Shown here: piece after piece, positions 1 to 6,256 of the stretch | Numbering within the stretch: the stretch's first letter is position 1 | Layout of the letters: each line of letters opens with the position of its first letter | DNA from: Acinetobacter sp. N54.MGS-139 | GTDB taxonomy: Bacteria > Pseudomonadota > Gammaproteobacteria > Burkholderiales > Burkholderiaceae_F | Length of the DNA: 7,496 nt | Direction: 5' to 3' | Assembly: GCA_000980495.1 (NCBI GenBank) | Contig: LARN01000064.1 | Span: forward strand, 1-7,496 | Notes under the pieces: generated by a model | What the model saw: only the letters and a program-made list of their open reading frames with translations | The model's database searches: none | What the model was told of the DNA's origin: nothing | Made by a program: the position numbers and the translations under genes

Positions 1-1
1 G

Positions 2-304
2 ACCAGCAAGATGCTCGCTGAATACCTGAAAGACGCTAAGACGATCATCTGGAACGGTCCGGTCGGCGTTTTCGAAATGGACAACTTCAAAGAAGGTACG
101 CGCGACCTGGCTGAGAAAGTTGCTGAAGCTACTGCTAACGGCGCTTTCACGATTGTCGGCGGCGGCGACACGATTGCTGCGGCCAAAGCCTTTAACGTGG
201 CAGATAAAGTTTCCTATATCTCCACCGGCGGCGGTGCTTTCCTTGAGTTCCTTGAAGGCAAGACATTGCCTGCTATTGCAGCGCTTCAGGAAAGAACCAG
301 ATAA
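2..304 (+). CDS. pgk: Phosphoglycerate kinase, C-terminal 100 residues (5' end outside window)
   Basis: This is the tail of phosphoglycerate kinase, the glycolytic enzyme that interconverts 1,3-bisphosphoglycerate plus ADP with 3-phosphoglycerate plus ATP in the cytosol. The frame is open from the window edge. The visible residues are typical of the C-terminal, nucleotide-binding domain: [12 protein letters not shown], then the glycine-rich [11 protein letters not shown], then [22 protein letters not shown] just before the stop. Full-length PGK has roughly 390-400 residues, so about three quarters of the gene lies upstream. The first Met in frame (position 11) is internal and not the start. 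The gene ends with TAA and is followed 18 bases later by a strong intrinsic terminator, so it is the last gene of its unit. The identification is secure. Confidence 0.97.
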   Translation, partial: TSKMLAEYLKDAKTIIWNGPVGVFEMDNFKEGTRDLAEKVAEATANGAFTIVGGGDTIAAAKAFNVADKVSYISTGGGAFLEFLEGKTLPAIAALQERTR

Positions 305-322
305 TCTTTTCCTCTGATGCAG

Positions 323-361
323 CAAAGCCTGTCGACCTCAAAATCGACGGGCTTTGTTTTA
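323..361 (+). terminator. Intrinsic terminator of pgk
   Basis: A 13-bp stem pairs 323-335 (CAAAGCCTGTCGA) with 344-356 (TCGACGGGCTTTG). The only imperfection is one T-G pair, which is a G-U wobble in RNA. The loop is 8 nt and a run of four T follows at 357-360. It lies 18 nt after the pgk stop. The reverse strand lacks a T run after the stem, so it acts mainly on the plus strand. Confidence 0.9.
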
Positions 362-365
362 TGAC

Positions 366-472
366 CGGAAAGAAACTTTATGCTTTCCGATGGTTTGGAA
401 TAGCGAAATTAAACTTTTTTCATTCATAAGTGAAAAAAGTCCAGACTTTTTTCATTTATGAATCGGAAAAGC
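366..472. repeat. Cluster of overlapping inverted repeats (three copies of a 19-mer plus flanking arms)
   Basis: The motif ACTTTTTTCATTTATGAAT at 445-463 occurs inverted at 422-440 with a single difference, giving a 19-bp hairpin with a 4-nt loop (CCAG, 441-444). A third, more diverged copy lies forward at 413-431 (15 of 19 positions match the inverted copy) and overlaps the inverted copy, so hairpin 413-440 and hairpin 422-463 are mutually exclusive. A second three-arm set surrounds this: CGGAAAG (366-372), CTTTCCG (383-389) and CGGAAAAG (464-471). All of it lies between the pgk terminator and the terminator of the minus-strand dedA gene, with no convincing coding sequence. Its function is unknown. 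It could be extra convergent termination structure, a protein-binding array or the remnant of a small repeat element. Confidence 0.8.
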
Positions 473-495
473 CTAAAAAGCTCTAAAACGCGGAC

Positions 496-530
496 AAAAG
501 AAAAGCCGCCATCAAAATTGAGGCGGCTTT
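496..530 (-). terminator. Intrinsic terminator of the first dedA gene
   Basis: A 9-bp stem pairs AAAGCCGCC (502-510) with GGCGGCTTT (522-530) around an 11-nt loop. Read on the minus strand it is followed by TTTT-C-TTTT (504 down to 496). It lies 24 nt past the stop of the minus-strand dedA gene. On the plus strand only three T follow, so any stop of plus-strand transcripts would be weaker. Confidence 0.88.
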
Positions 531-554
531 CGAGCAGATTTTTGTCTTAACAGA

Positions 555-1208
555 CTAACGCTGTTTCAGAACGTACTTTCTCCAGAGTTGGATAAGAAGA
601 GCGCAGGAGAAGGGCACCAAAGCAGCGAGGATGCCGACAACCAAAATCAAAGAAAGATTGTTCTTGATGAATGGGATGTTGCCGAAGAGATAGCCCGCAA
701 GAACGATGCCGCCGACCCACACAATGGCTCCGCCTCCGCTGTAAAGCTCAAAGCGCAGCGGGTTCATCTTGGCCGCACCGGCAACCAACGGAGCAAAAGA
801 ACGAACGATCGGTACGAAACGAGCGAGCACAATCGTTTTGCCGCCGTGCTTTTCGTAGAAGTCGTGCGTTTTTCTCAGGGCGTCCTGGTCAATCCAGCTG
901 ATGGAGCCGTCGTAAATCTTATTGCCGAGCCAATTGCCGATATAGAAGTTCGTCGTGTTTCCGAGGATCGCACCGAGAGAAATGATGACGATGAGGAGCC
1001 AGGGATTCAAAGCACCTGCCGCGGCTGCCGCGCCGGCAATGAAAAGGAGAGAATCACCCGGAAGGAAGGCACAAATGACGATGCCGGTTTCGCTGTAGAA
1101 GATCATGAAGAGCACAAGATAGACCCACCAGCCGTAGGTTTGTGCAATGTACATGATGAAGTGATCCGCATTGCGGAACAGTTCCAAAGTAAGTGTCAGA
1201 AAGTCCAT
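555..1208 (-). CDS. DedA-family inner-membrane protein (first paralogue)
   Basis: A 217-residue polytopic membrane protein of the DedA/SNARE-associated (VTT) family. Family members are cytoplasmic-membrane transporters, some shown to recycle undecaprenyl phosphate and others linked to proton-motive force and envelope stress. Visible signatures are E40 in SETGIVICAFLPGDS with D52, the segment GNTTNFYIGNWLGNKIYDG (83-101), and LARFVPIVRSFAPLVAGAAKM with R130 and R136. These correspond to the acidic and arginine residues needed for function in E. coli YqjA. Hydrophobic segments lie near 28-49, 54-95, 125-147 (re-entrant type), 156-176 and 185-208, followed by a basic tail. The length is normal. 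The ATG is preceded only by a poor purine-rich stretch (AAAGAAA). It is transcribed divergently from the neighbouring cyclase-family gene. It shares about 60 percent identity (hand count, no gaps) with the second DedA protein at 1965-2618. The family is certain; the substrate is not known. Confidence 0.94.
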   Translation of the reverse strand: MDFLTLTLELFRNADHFIMYIAQTYGWWVYLVLFMIFYSETGIVICAFLPGDSLLFIAGAAAAAGALNPWLLIVIISLGAILGNTTNFYIGNWLGNKIYDGSISWIDQDALRKTHDFYEKHGGKTIVLARFVPIVRSFAPLVAGAAKMNPLRFELYSGGGAIVWVGGIVLAGYLFGNIPFIKNNLSLILVVGILAALVPFSCALLIQLWRKYVLKQR

Positions 1209-1236
1209 TTTCTTTTTGTGAAGTCAATGGATCGAA

Positions 1237-1265
1237 ATTGTAGCGGAATTGTTGAAAAAGACATT
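1237..1265 (-). promoter_or_regulatory. Possible promoter of the first dedA gene
   Basis: On the minus strand TACAAT (1242 down to 1237) is a fair -10 element 28 nt before the start codon. The hexamer at 17-bp spacing (AATGTC, 1265 down to 1260) is a poor -35. The second dedA gene has the same TACAAT at a nearly equal distance from its start, which supports the -10 call. Confidence 0.35.
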
Positions 1266-1351
1266 GAAAAAACAAGTCGGAAATGTCCGCTTCGTGTGAA
1301 AAAATCTTTCACTTTAAAATTTAAGATTCTTCTTTTTGCTTTGGAAAAGAA

Positions 1352-1900
1352 ATGGTTAACCTTCACCTCGATCCTGTAGAAAATAAGAAAGTTTTCGACC
1401 ATCTCATAGAAATCGGCAAGATTTCTTCCAAAGGTCATATCGGTACGCATCTTGACTGCTATACCTGTGCGCCGGACAAGCCTGAGTATGAGCTTTCGGC
1501 TGTGGTTTTGGAGTGTAAAGACGGTATGCCTGATGCCAAGAGACTGGCAAAACTCGGCATGCTCCAAGGCAAGGCGCTCACCCTGCACACCGGAAACCAC
1601 GAGACAAATAGCTACGGCTCTCCGGAATACTTCAAGAAGGAAACTTTCATTTCGGAAGACGCCTTAGAAAAAATCTTTGAACTCAAGCCGCTCTTCGTCA
1701 TCATTGATTCCCACGGTTTAGGTCAAAGCGGTCCGACCCACGTCTCAATTGATAAGGACTGCGAAGCGCATCACTGCCATGTGATTGAAAACGCCGATCT
1801 TTCTTCTCTAAAGGACGAAAAAGAAATCAGAGTCCGAATCAACGTAGGTATCGACAATCCTTCCACCGGAAAGCCTTGCACGGTGGTTCGTTTGGACTAA
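1352..1900 (+). CDS. Cyclase-family (kynurenine formamidase-like) metal-dependent hydrolase
   Basis: A 182-residue protein resembling the cyclase/kynurenine-formamidase family of small, soluble, metal-dependent hydrolases (Pfam Cyclase). The core signature HxGTHxDxPxH appears as HIGTHLDCYTC, with H29, H33 and D35 kept, the usual Pro replaced by Tyr37, and the last His replaced by Cys39. Further family-like parts are ALTLHTGNHE (75-84), FVIIDSHGLG (115-124), and a His-rich stretch running into HHCHVIENADLSSL (140-153), whose E146 matches the conserved ENL glutamate. It is slightly shorter than KynB proteins (about 210), mostly at the N-terminus. No other in-frame start exists after the upstream stop at 1322, and GGAA at 1343-1346 is a suitable ribosome binding site for the ATG. 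TAAAAT at 1315-1320 is a possible -10. It sits alone between two minus-strand dedA genes. The substrate cannot be read from the sequence, and the absence of kyn neighbours argues against assuming tryptophan catabolism. Confidence 0.8.
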   Translation: MVNLHLDPVENKKVFDHLIEIGKISSKGHIGTHLDCYTCAPDKPEYELSAVVLECKDGMPDAKRLAKLGMLQGKALTLHTGNHETNSYGSPEYFKKETFISEDALEKIFELKPLFVIIDSHGLGQSGPTHVSIDKDCEAHHCHVIENADLSSLKDEKEIRVRINVGIDNPSTGKPCTVVRLD

Positions 1901-1910
1901 GTCAACAAAC

Positions 1911-1950
1911 TAAAACGCCGATGTATCAGAAAGAAGATTGGCGTTTTGTT
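1911..1950. terminator. Bidirectional terminator between the convergent cyclase-family and dedA genes
   Basis: An 8-bp stem pairs AAAACGCC (1912-1919) with GGCGTTTT (1940-1947), extended by one wobble pair, around a 20-nt loop. The stem ends in A/T on both sides, so each strand carries a run of four T (TTTTGTT on plus, TTTTAGTTTG on minus). It lies 11 nt after the plus-strand stop (1900) and 17 nt after the minus-strand stop (1965), as expected for a shared terminator. The long loop makes it weaker than the pgk one. Confidence 0.7.
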
Positions 1951-1964
1951 CGTGAAGGTCAAGA

Positions 1965-2618
1965 TCAGTTTTTCGGATCCGGATGCTGTCTCCATTTCTT
2001 AACGATATAACCGATCACAAAGGGAGCCAGACCTAAAACGATACCGCCGACAAGGATGAGAGAAAGGTTGTCCTTGATAAATGGGATGTTTCCGAAAAGA
2101 TGTCCGGCTGAGAGAATGATGCCGGCCCAAAGAACAGCACCGACCGTTCCGCTGGCCTCGAAGTTCAGTCGATTCATTTTTGCGGCGCCGGCAACCAGCG
2201 GAGCAAAGGAGCGAATGATCGGAACGAAACGAGCAAGGACGATCGTGAGCTTTCCATGTTTGGCAAAGAAGGCTTGAGTCTTTGCCATCTGCTGCTGATC
2301 AATCCATTTAATAGAGCCGTCATAGATCTTATTGCCAAGGTAGTACCCGATGGCGTAGGCCACGGTGTTCCCGAAACAGGCGCCGAGGGCTATGGCGAAG
2401 AACGCACCGAACGGGTCGAGGATGCCGGCTGCACTGGCAGCGCCCGAGACAAAGATAAGCGAATCGCCGGGCAGTAGGGCGCAAATGACGATTCCGGTCT
2501 CTAAAAAATAGACCGTAAAGAGAAATAAATAAACATAGATGCCGTATTCCGCCGACATGTGTGCGATGAATTGATCGCTGTTGCGGAACATTTCTAAGAA
2601 TGCGGTAAAAAAGTCCAT
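1965..2618 (-). CDS. DedA-family inner-membrane protein (second paralogue)
   Basis: A second DedA/VTT-family membrane protein, again 217 residues, aligning without gaps to the first over nearly the whole length. Conserved blocks are LETGIVICALLPGDS (E40, D52), GYYLGNKIYDGSI, LARFVPIIRSFAPLVAGAAKMN (R130, R136) and LFGNIPFIKDNLSLILV. The loops and the C-terminus (KKWRQHPDPKN) have diverged, as have several membrane segments, suggesting an old duplication under selection rather than a recent copy. The start is well supported: GAGGA (2628 down to 2624 on the minus strand) sits 5 nt before the ATG. Like its paralogue it is monocistronic, with its own putative promoter and a terminator shared with the cyclase-family gene. 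DedA proteins often overlap in function in one cell, so partial redundancy is likely, but the two substrates could differ. Confidence 0.94.
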   Translation of the reverse strand: MDFFTAFLEMFRNSDQFIAHMSAEYGIYVYLFLFTVYFLETGIVICALLPGDSLIFVSGAASAAGILDPFGAFFAIALGACFGNTVAYAIGYYLGNKIYDGSIKWIDQQQMAKTQAFFAKHGKLTIVLARFVPIIRSFAPLVAGAAKMNRLNFEASGTVGAVLWAGIILSAGHLFGNIPFIKDNLSLILVGGIVLGLAPFVIGYIVKKWRQHPDPKN

Positions 2619-2642
2619 CGTTATCCTCGACTATTGAACTTG

Positions 2643-2671
2643 ATTGTAGAAAAGGCATTAGGGCGCATAGA
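2643..2671 (-). promoter_or_regulatory. Possible promoter of the second dedA gene
   Basis: On the minus strand TACAAT (2648 down to 2643) lies 24 nt before the start codon. The hexamer at 17-bp spacing is TCTATG (2671 down to 2666), a weak -35. The position and -10 sequence mirror those upstream of the first dedA gene. Confidence 0.35.
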
Positions 2672-2715
2672 ACCGAATTGCCCAAAGTAGTCTGAGGATT
2701 CGGCGAGTGGAGCTC

Positions 2716-2742
2716 TTGCAGGCCGATCGCGACTGCTATAAG
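2716..2742 (+). promoter_or_regulatory. Possible promoter of mutL-miaA
   Basis: TTGCAG (2716-2721) and TATAAG (2737-2742) resemble sigma-70 -35 and -10 elements separated by 15 bp, slightly short of the ideal. The -10 lies 50 nt before the annotated mutL ATG. It is the best candidate in the divergent 174-nt gap between dedA and mutL. Confidence 0.35.
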
Positions 2743-2792
2743 GTTAGAAAACATGCTCTCACCGTGAAGAGACGAACAGAAAGACGAATCAC

Positions 2793-4691
2793 ATGGAAGA
2801 CACAACATTGGAAGCAAAGCGTCCTGAAAGAAAAATTCAGGAGCTCTCGGATCAGTTAATTAGTCAGATTGCAGCCGGTGAAGTGGTTGAACGACCCGCG
2901 TCCGTTGTTAAGGAACTGGTCGAAAACGCCATCGACGCAGGTGCCGACTCGGTTGAAGTCCGCATCGAAGGCGGCGGTATCAAGCGCATCGTTGTCTCGG
3001 ATAACGGCTGCGGTATTCCGAAGGACCAGCTTGCTTTAGCTGTTAAGCGCCATGCAACAAGCAAGGTTTTCAATCTGGATGAACTTGAAAGTGTGAGCTC
3101 GCTTGGGTTCCGCGGAGAAGCGCTTGCTTCGATCGCAAGTGTCTCTGACATGAAAGTGATTTCCAGAGTTGCCGGGGAAGATGCCTTCAGCATTGCCGAC
3201 GGGGAGATATCTGCAGCCTCCGGCAATAAAGGCACACGAATTGAAGTTGCTGATCTCTTCTATAAAACTCCGGCACGCCGCAAGTTTTTAAAGAGCGAAG
3301 GCACGGAAGCCGCCCATTGCCAAACGGTAATTGAGCGCATTGCATTGGCCTATCCTGAGGTTGCCTTTTTGTTTGTCGCAAACGGGAAACCGATTATCAA
3401 TCTTCCGGCCTCTTCTATTGAAGAACGATTGACGCGTCTGATGCCTCGAGACTTTAGAGATGCCCACCGCGCATTGGATACCAAGGCGCCGGCTCTTCGG
3501 CTTTACGGCTGGGTGTGTCTTCCGATCGCTGCACGCAGCCGCGCCGACTGTCAGTATTTCTATGTCAACGGTCGATTCGTTCGGGATAAGGTTTTGTCTC
3601 ACGGCGTTCGGATGGCTTACCAAGACGTGCTGCACGGATCGAGCCAACCTAGCTATTGCCTATTCCTTCAGATGGATCCGCACAAGGTTGACGTGAACGT
3701 ACACCCGACTAAGAGCGAAGTGCGCATGAGAGACTCTCAGGCTGTTCATCAATTTATCTTCCATGCAGTTGAGGATGCTTTAGCCAGAACGACCATCGTG
3801 GATCCTTCAAGCGGAGAAATTATGGACACTGCGCTGCCGTCTTCGCCGCGTGATGCTTCCGCGCAAACTCCTGCCGAGGCTCCGACGGCCGCTCCTTCAG
3901 TCAATCCGTCTCAGTTCAAGTATGCACAGCCTAAGCCTTCAAGGGCGAATACAGAAGCTTATTTGGATTTCTCATCCCCGCGGCCTAAGAGTTTCCAGAA
4001 CTCCTTCCCGACGACCATTGCGGCGATGAAAGTAGATCAAGCGACCCTCTCTACGAGCCATACAACTCAGAAACCTTCGGCAGAAGTGTCTAAGGGACCC
4101 CAGCCGCTCGGACGGGCTGTCGGACAAGTCTGTGGAACGTTCATTATTGCTGAGAACTCAGCCGGCATGGTTTTGGTTGATATGCATGCCGCTCATGAAC
4201 GTATCCTTTATGAGCGTCTCAAGAAGAGTTTTGATGAGCGCAAGATGCCGATGCAGGATATGCTCATTCCTCTAGTCTTTACCGTAACCACAGAGCAGAT
4301 GGCGACCTTTGAAGATGCTCGTGAGGAATTGGAGCAGCTGGGATTGGAATTAAGTGCTGTCGGGCCGAACCAGCTGAGCCTGCGAAGCGTTCCGCAATTA
4401 ATGATTAATCAAATTTCTCAGGCCGGCCCAACGATTGTGCGTGAGGTGCTCGATGATTTCCGTGAATATGGGAAGAGCACGGCAATGACGGAGAAGCGCA
4501 ACGAAGTCCTCTCTCGAATGGCCTGTCATGCTGCGGTCCGCGTGAATCGCATTCTGACGATTGAGGAAATGGACGCGATTCTGCGGCAAATGGAACAGAC
4601 GGATCGTGCAGACGAATGTAATCACGGACGTCCGACCTGGGTTCAGCTGACCGCTAAAGAGCTAGACAGTTTCTTTATGAGAGGTAAGTGA
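2793..4691 (+). CDS. mutL: DNA mismatch repair protein MutL (endonuclease-type)
   Basis: MutL couples mismatch recognition by MutS to strand incision and excision. The N-terminal GHKL ATPase domain (about residues 16-345) shows [12 protein letters not shown] (41-52, catalytic E41, Mg-binding N45), DNGCGI (70-75), [12 protein letters not shown] (103-114) and [22 protein letters not shown] Pro/Ser/Ala/Thr-rich linker covers about 346-435. The C-terminal dimerization domain carries [12 protein letters not shown] (463-474), a full DQHA(x)2E(x)4E-type endonuclease motif, with ACHAAVR (577-583) and CNHGRP (609-614) completing the metal site. QDMLIP (488-493) resembles the sliding-clamp-binding motif of such MutLs. 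At 632 residues the length is normal. The N-terminus is 12 residues longer than in E. coli, and the ATG has no clear ribosome binding site. A TTG at 2808 has GGAAG 8 nt upstream and is a plausible alternative start. The stop overlaps or lies 2 nt before the miaA start. Confidence 0.97.
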   Translation: MEDTTLEAKRPERKIQELSDQLISQIAAGEVVERPASVVKELVENAIDAGADSVEVRIEGGGIKRIVVSDNGCGIPKDQLALAVKRHATSKVFNLDELESVSSLGFRGEALASIASVSDMKVISRVAGEDAFSIADGEISAASGNKGTRIEVADLFYKTPARRKFLKSEGTEAAHCQTVIERIALAYPEVAFLFVANGKPIINLPASSIEERLTRLMPRDFRDAHRALDTKAPALRLYGWVCLPIAARSRADCQYFYVNGRFVRDKVLSHGVRMAYQDVLHGSSQPSYCLFLQMDPHKVDVNVHPTKSEVRMRDSQAVHQFIFHAVEDALARTTIVDPSSGEIMDTALPSSPRDASAQTPAEAPTAAPSVNPSQFKYAQPKPSRANTEAYLDFSSPRPKSFQNSFPTTIAAMKVDQATLSTSHTTQKPSAEVSKGPQPLGRAVGQVCGTFIIAENSAGMVLVDMHAAHERILYERLKKSFDERKMPMQDMLIPLVFTVTTEQMATFEDAREELEQLGLELSAVGPNQLSLRSVPQLMINQISQAGPTIVREVLDDFREYGKSTAMTEKRNEVLSRMACHAAVRVNRILTIEEMDAILRQMEQTDRADECNHGRPTWVQLTAKELDSFFMRGK

Positions 4692-4693
4692 AG

Positions 4694-5641
4694 ATGTCGA
4701 ATTCTCAGGCCATTTTATTGTTGGGCCCGACGGCCAGCGGCAAGACTGCATTGGCGCTTCGCTTAGCCGAAGAAATTCCCAGTGAGATCATCTCGATCGA
4801 TTCTGCCTTGGTCTATCGGCACATGGATATCGGTACGGCTAAGCCGACAAAAGAAGAGCTAGCAGCGGTTCCGCATCATCTCATCGACATCATTGAACCG
4901 ACGGAAAGTTATTCTGCGGCTGATTTTGCACAGGACTGCGTAAGACTTGTTGAAGAAATCCGAAATCGCGGAAAAGTACCTCTGATTGTGGGCGGAACTA
5001 TGCTCTATGCCAAGGCCGTTAGAGAAGGTCTTTCTCCGCTTCCGGCAACCGATCCGACGGTTCGCGAAAAGATCGGAGTAGAACTGAGTGAAAAAGGCTT
5101 GCCGGCCCTTTATGAAAGGTTAAAAGAGGTTGATCCTAAAACCGCCGATCGTTTGGCGCCGGCAGATACCCAGCGCATCACAAGGGCTCTGGAAGTTTTT
5201 GAGATGACGGGTAAACCGATCTCAGAACTTACGGCTCAAAAAGGAGAGCCGCTTCTGAACCTCAGCTCCTATGCGCTGCTTCCTCCGGACCGAGCAGTGC
5301 TTCACGCGAGAATTGCAGAACGTTTTGAGCTGATGATTAAAAACGGCTTCTTAGAGGAAGTAAAAAATTTAATGGCCATGCCGGGCATGCATGCCGACCT
5401 TCCGAGTATGCGGTCGGTAGGCTATCGTCAGGCATGGAACTACCTTTCCGGGTTGACGACCTTTGATGCATTCAAAGAAGCGGGAATTGCTGCAACCAGA
5501 CAGCTGGCAAAACGCCAGATGACATGGATGCGCTCTATGCAGAACACGCAGCTGCTCAATCCTGATGAAAAAGATGCTTCTTTAGCCGTGCTCAAAAAAG
5601 AAGCCGAACAAATTTTGTCCGGCTTGAAAATTAAGTTTTAG
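4694..5641 (+). CDS. miaA: tRNA dimethylallyltransferase MiaA
   Basis: MiaA transfers the dimethylallyl group from dimethylallyl diphosphate to N6 of A37 in tRNAs that read codons beginning with U, which improves decoding. Visible features are the P-loop GPTASGKT (11-18), [19 protein letters not shown] (34-52, with the catalytic D36), HHLIDI (61-66), [18 protein letters not shown] (from 100), [11 protein letters not shown] and, near the C-terminus, [14 protein letters not shown]. Its 315 residues match the E. coli length. I chose ATG 4694 because AGAGG (4680-4684) is 9 nt upstream. A GTG at 4688, overlapping the mutL stop as GTGA, would add two residues but leaves only 3 nt of spacing. Either way translation is probably coupled to mutL. 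It ends 4 nt from the convergent secreted-protein gene. Confidence 0.97.
   Translation: MSNSQAILLLGPTASGKTALALRLAEEIPSEIISIDSALVYRHMDIGTAKPTKEELAAVPHHLIDIIEPTESYSAADFAQDCVRLVEEIRNRGKVPLIVGGTMLYAKAVREGLSPLPATDPTVREKIGVELSEKGLPALYERLKEVDPKTADRLAPADTQRITRALEVFEMTGKPISELTAQKGEPLLNLSSYALLPPDRAVLHARIAERFELMIKNGFLEEVKNLMAMPGMHADLPSMRSVGYRQAWNYLSGLTTFDAFKEAGIAATRQLAKRQMTWMRSMQNTQLLNPDEKDASLAVLKKEAEQILSGLKIKF
5594..5625 (-). terminator. Probable intrinsic terminator of the minus-strand secreted-protein gene, inside miaA
   Basis: AAGCCG (5601-5606) pairs with CGGCTT (5620-5625). After one A-C mismatch the stem continues for three more pairs around a short AT-rich loop. On the minus strand the stem is followed by a run of six T (5599 down to 5594), so it fits termination of the gene ending at 5646. 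The plus strand has no T run directly after the stem. The whole element lies within codons of the last part of miaA. Confidence 0.65.
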
Positions 5642-5645
5642 TGGC

Positions 5646-6148
5646 TTAGAACTTCGGGAAGAGTTTGTGTTCTTTAGAGGTCAGACCTTTCAATAAGACT
5701 AAACCGCCTGTTCCGTGTCTGCCGAGAACAGAAACATTGGCGAGGTGTTTTCCGTTTCCGGAAATGAACACAATCGCGTGCATCTTGTTGTTGGCACTGA
5801 CATAGGTAAAGCGATAAGCATTCTGTCCCGGAATCTGAACCGGATTGCCGAGAACTCTCATTCCCTGCTGCTTGTAGTTGTTTGCCATGATTTGAGCGGT
5901 TTCTTTCGGGGCTTTGTCCGAAGGAATGACGGTGATGAGCACGCCTTCCCCTGCCTTACGGCTGGCGAATAAAGTTGCGAAGGTATTCGGTGGAACAGAG
6001 CCCGGCTGCATTTTCTGCTGAGCCAATCGCCGGTCAGCGGTAAAGAGAAGTAGGGACAGGTGAAATCAGCCGCAGCTGCAGGAAGGCAGAAAAAGGCTGC
6101 ACAGGCGGCAACGGCTGAAGTAAAAGCAAGAATTTTTCTTCTTAGCAC
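5646..6148 (-). pseudogene. Small secreted protein of unknown function, reading frame interrupted near 6023
   Basis: Two overlapping minus-strand frames together look like one exported protein of about 167 residues. The first frame starts at GTG 6148, with AAGGA (6161 down to 6157) 8 nt upstream. It encodes a classic signal peptide: MLRRK, a hydrophobic core ILAFTSAVAACAAFFCL, and PAAA-AD as a likely signal peptidase I site, then FTCPYFSLPLTGDW. At TGG (6025 down to 6023) sense continues only in the -1 frame, as AQQKMQPGSVPPNTFATLF and on to KGLTSKEHKLFPKF and TAA at 5646. The first frame goes on as a Cys/Arg/Ser-rich shadow. The second frame has no ATG upstream, only a TTG at 6026 without a ribosome binding site. 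One missing base would explain this: either a true mutation or a sequencing error. An ATG at 6157 is an alternative start, but it has AAGG directly abutting it. I do not recognise the family. The body is mixed alpha/beta with no membrane segment, suggesting a periplasmic protein. Confidence 0.7.
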
Positions 6149-6208
6149 GATGAACATCCTTGAGGTTGTTTGTAACAAATTATTTCTTATTTTAGTGCTT
6201 TTGATATG

Positions 6209-6237
6209 AAAAAAGCGCCGGATGACCGACGCTTTTA
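6209..6237 (-). terminator. Intrinsic terminator of the symporter gene
   Basis: AAAAGCG (6211-6217) pairs with CGCTTTT (6230-6236). After a C-A mismatch the stem continues with CGG/CCG around the tetraloop ATGA. On the minus strand it ends in six T (6214 down to 6209). It lies 20 nt after the symporter stop and separates it from the secreted-protein gene. Confidence 0.88.
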
Positions 6238-6256
6238 GAACAAACACTCAGAGGTG

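Noticed and set aside
361..429. A 22-residue open frame starting at ATG 361
   Set aside because: It has no ribosome binding site, begins directly after the pgk terminator T run, and its end lies inside the palindrome cluster.
1303..1328. Inverted AATCTT/AAGATT before the cyclase-family gene as a regulatory hairpin or riboswitch
   Set aside because: Only six AT-rich pairs with a long spacer, in an intergenic region too small and unstructured for a known riboswitch.
588..1379. A 263-codon plus-strand open frame over the first dedA gene
   Set aside because: It is antisense to a clear DedA protein, its translation is highly charged with no recognisable motif, and it runs into the cyclase-family gene start.
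2329..2817. A 162-codon minus-strand frame overlapping dedA and the mutL start
   Set aside because: It is an out-of-frame shadow of the second dedA gene, rich in Arg, Cys, His and Ser, with no family features.
6015..6035. Programmed -1 ribosomal frameshifting in the secreted-protein gene
   Set aside because: There is no X-XXY-YYZ slippery heptamer and no obvious downstream pseudoknot or stem, and the site is just after the signal-peptide region, where recoding has no evident purpose.
6169..6179. Short palindrome TTTGT-A-ACAAA upstream of the secreted-protein gene as an operator
   Set aside because: Five-base arms in AT-rich DNA are expected by chance, and no second copy supports it.
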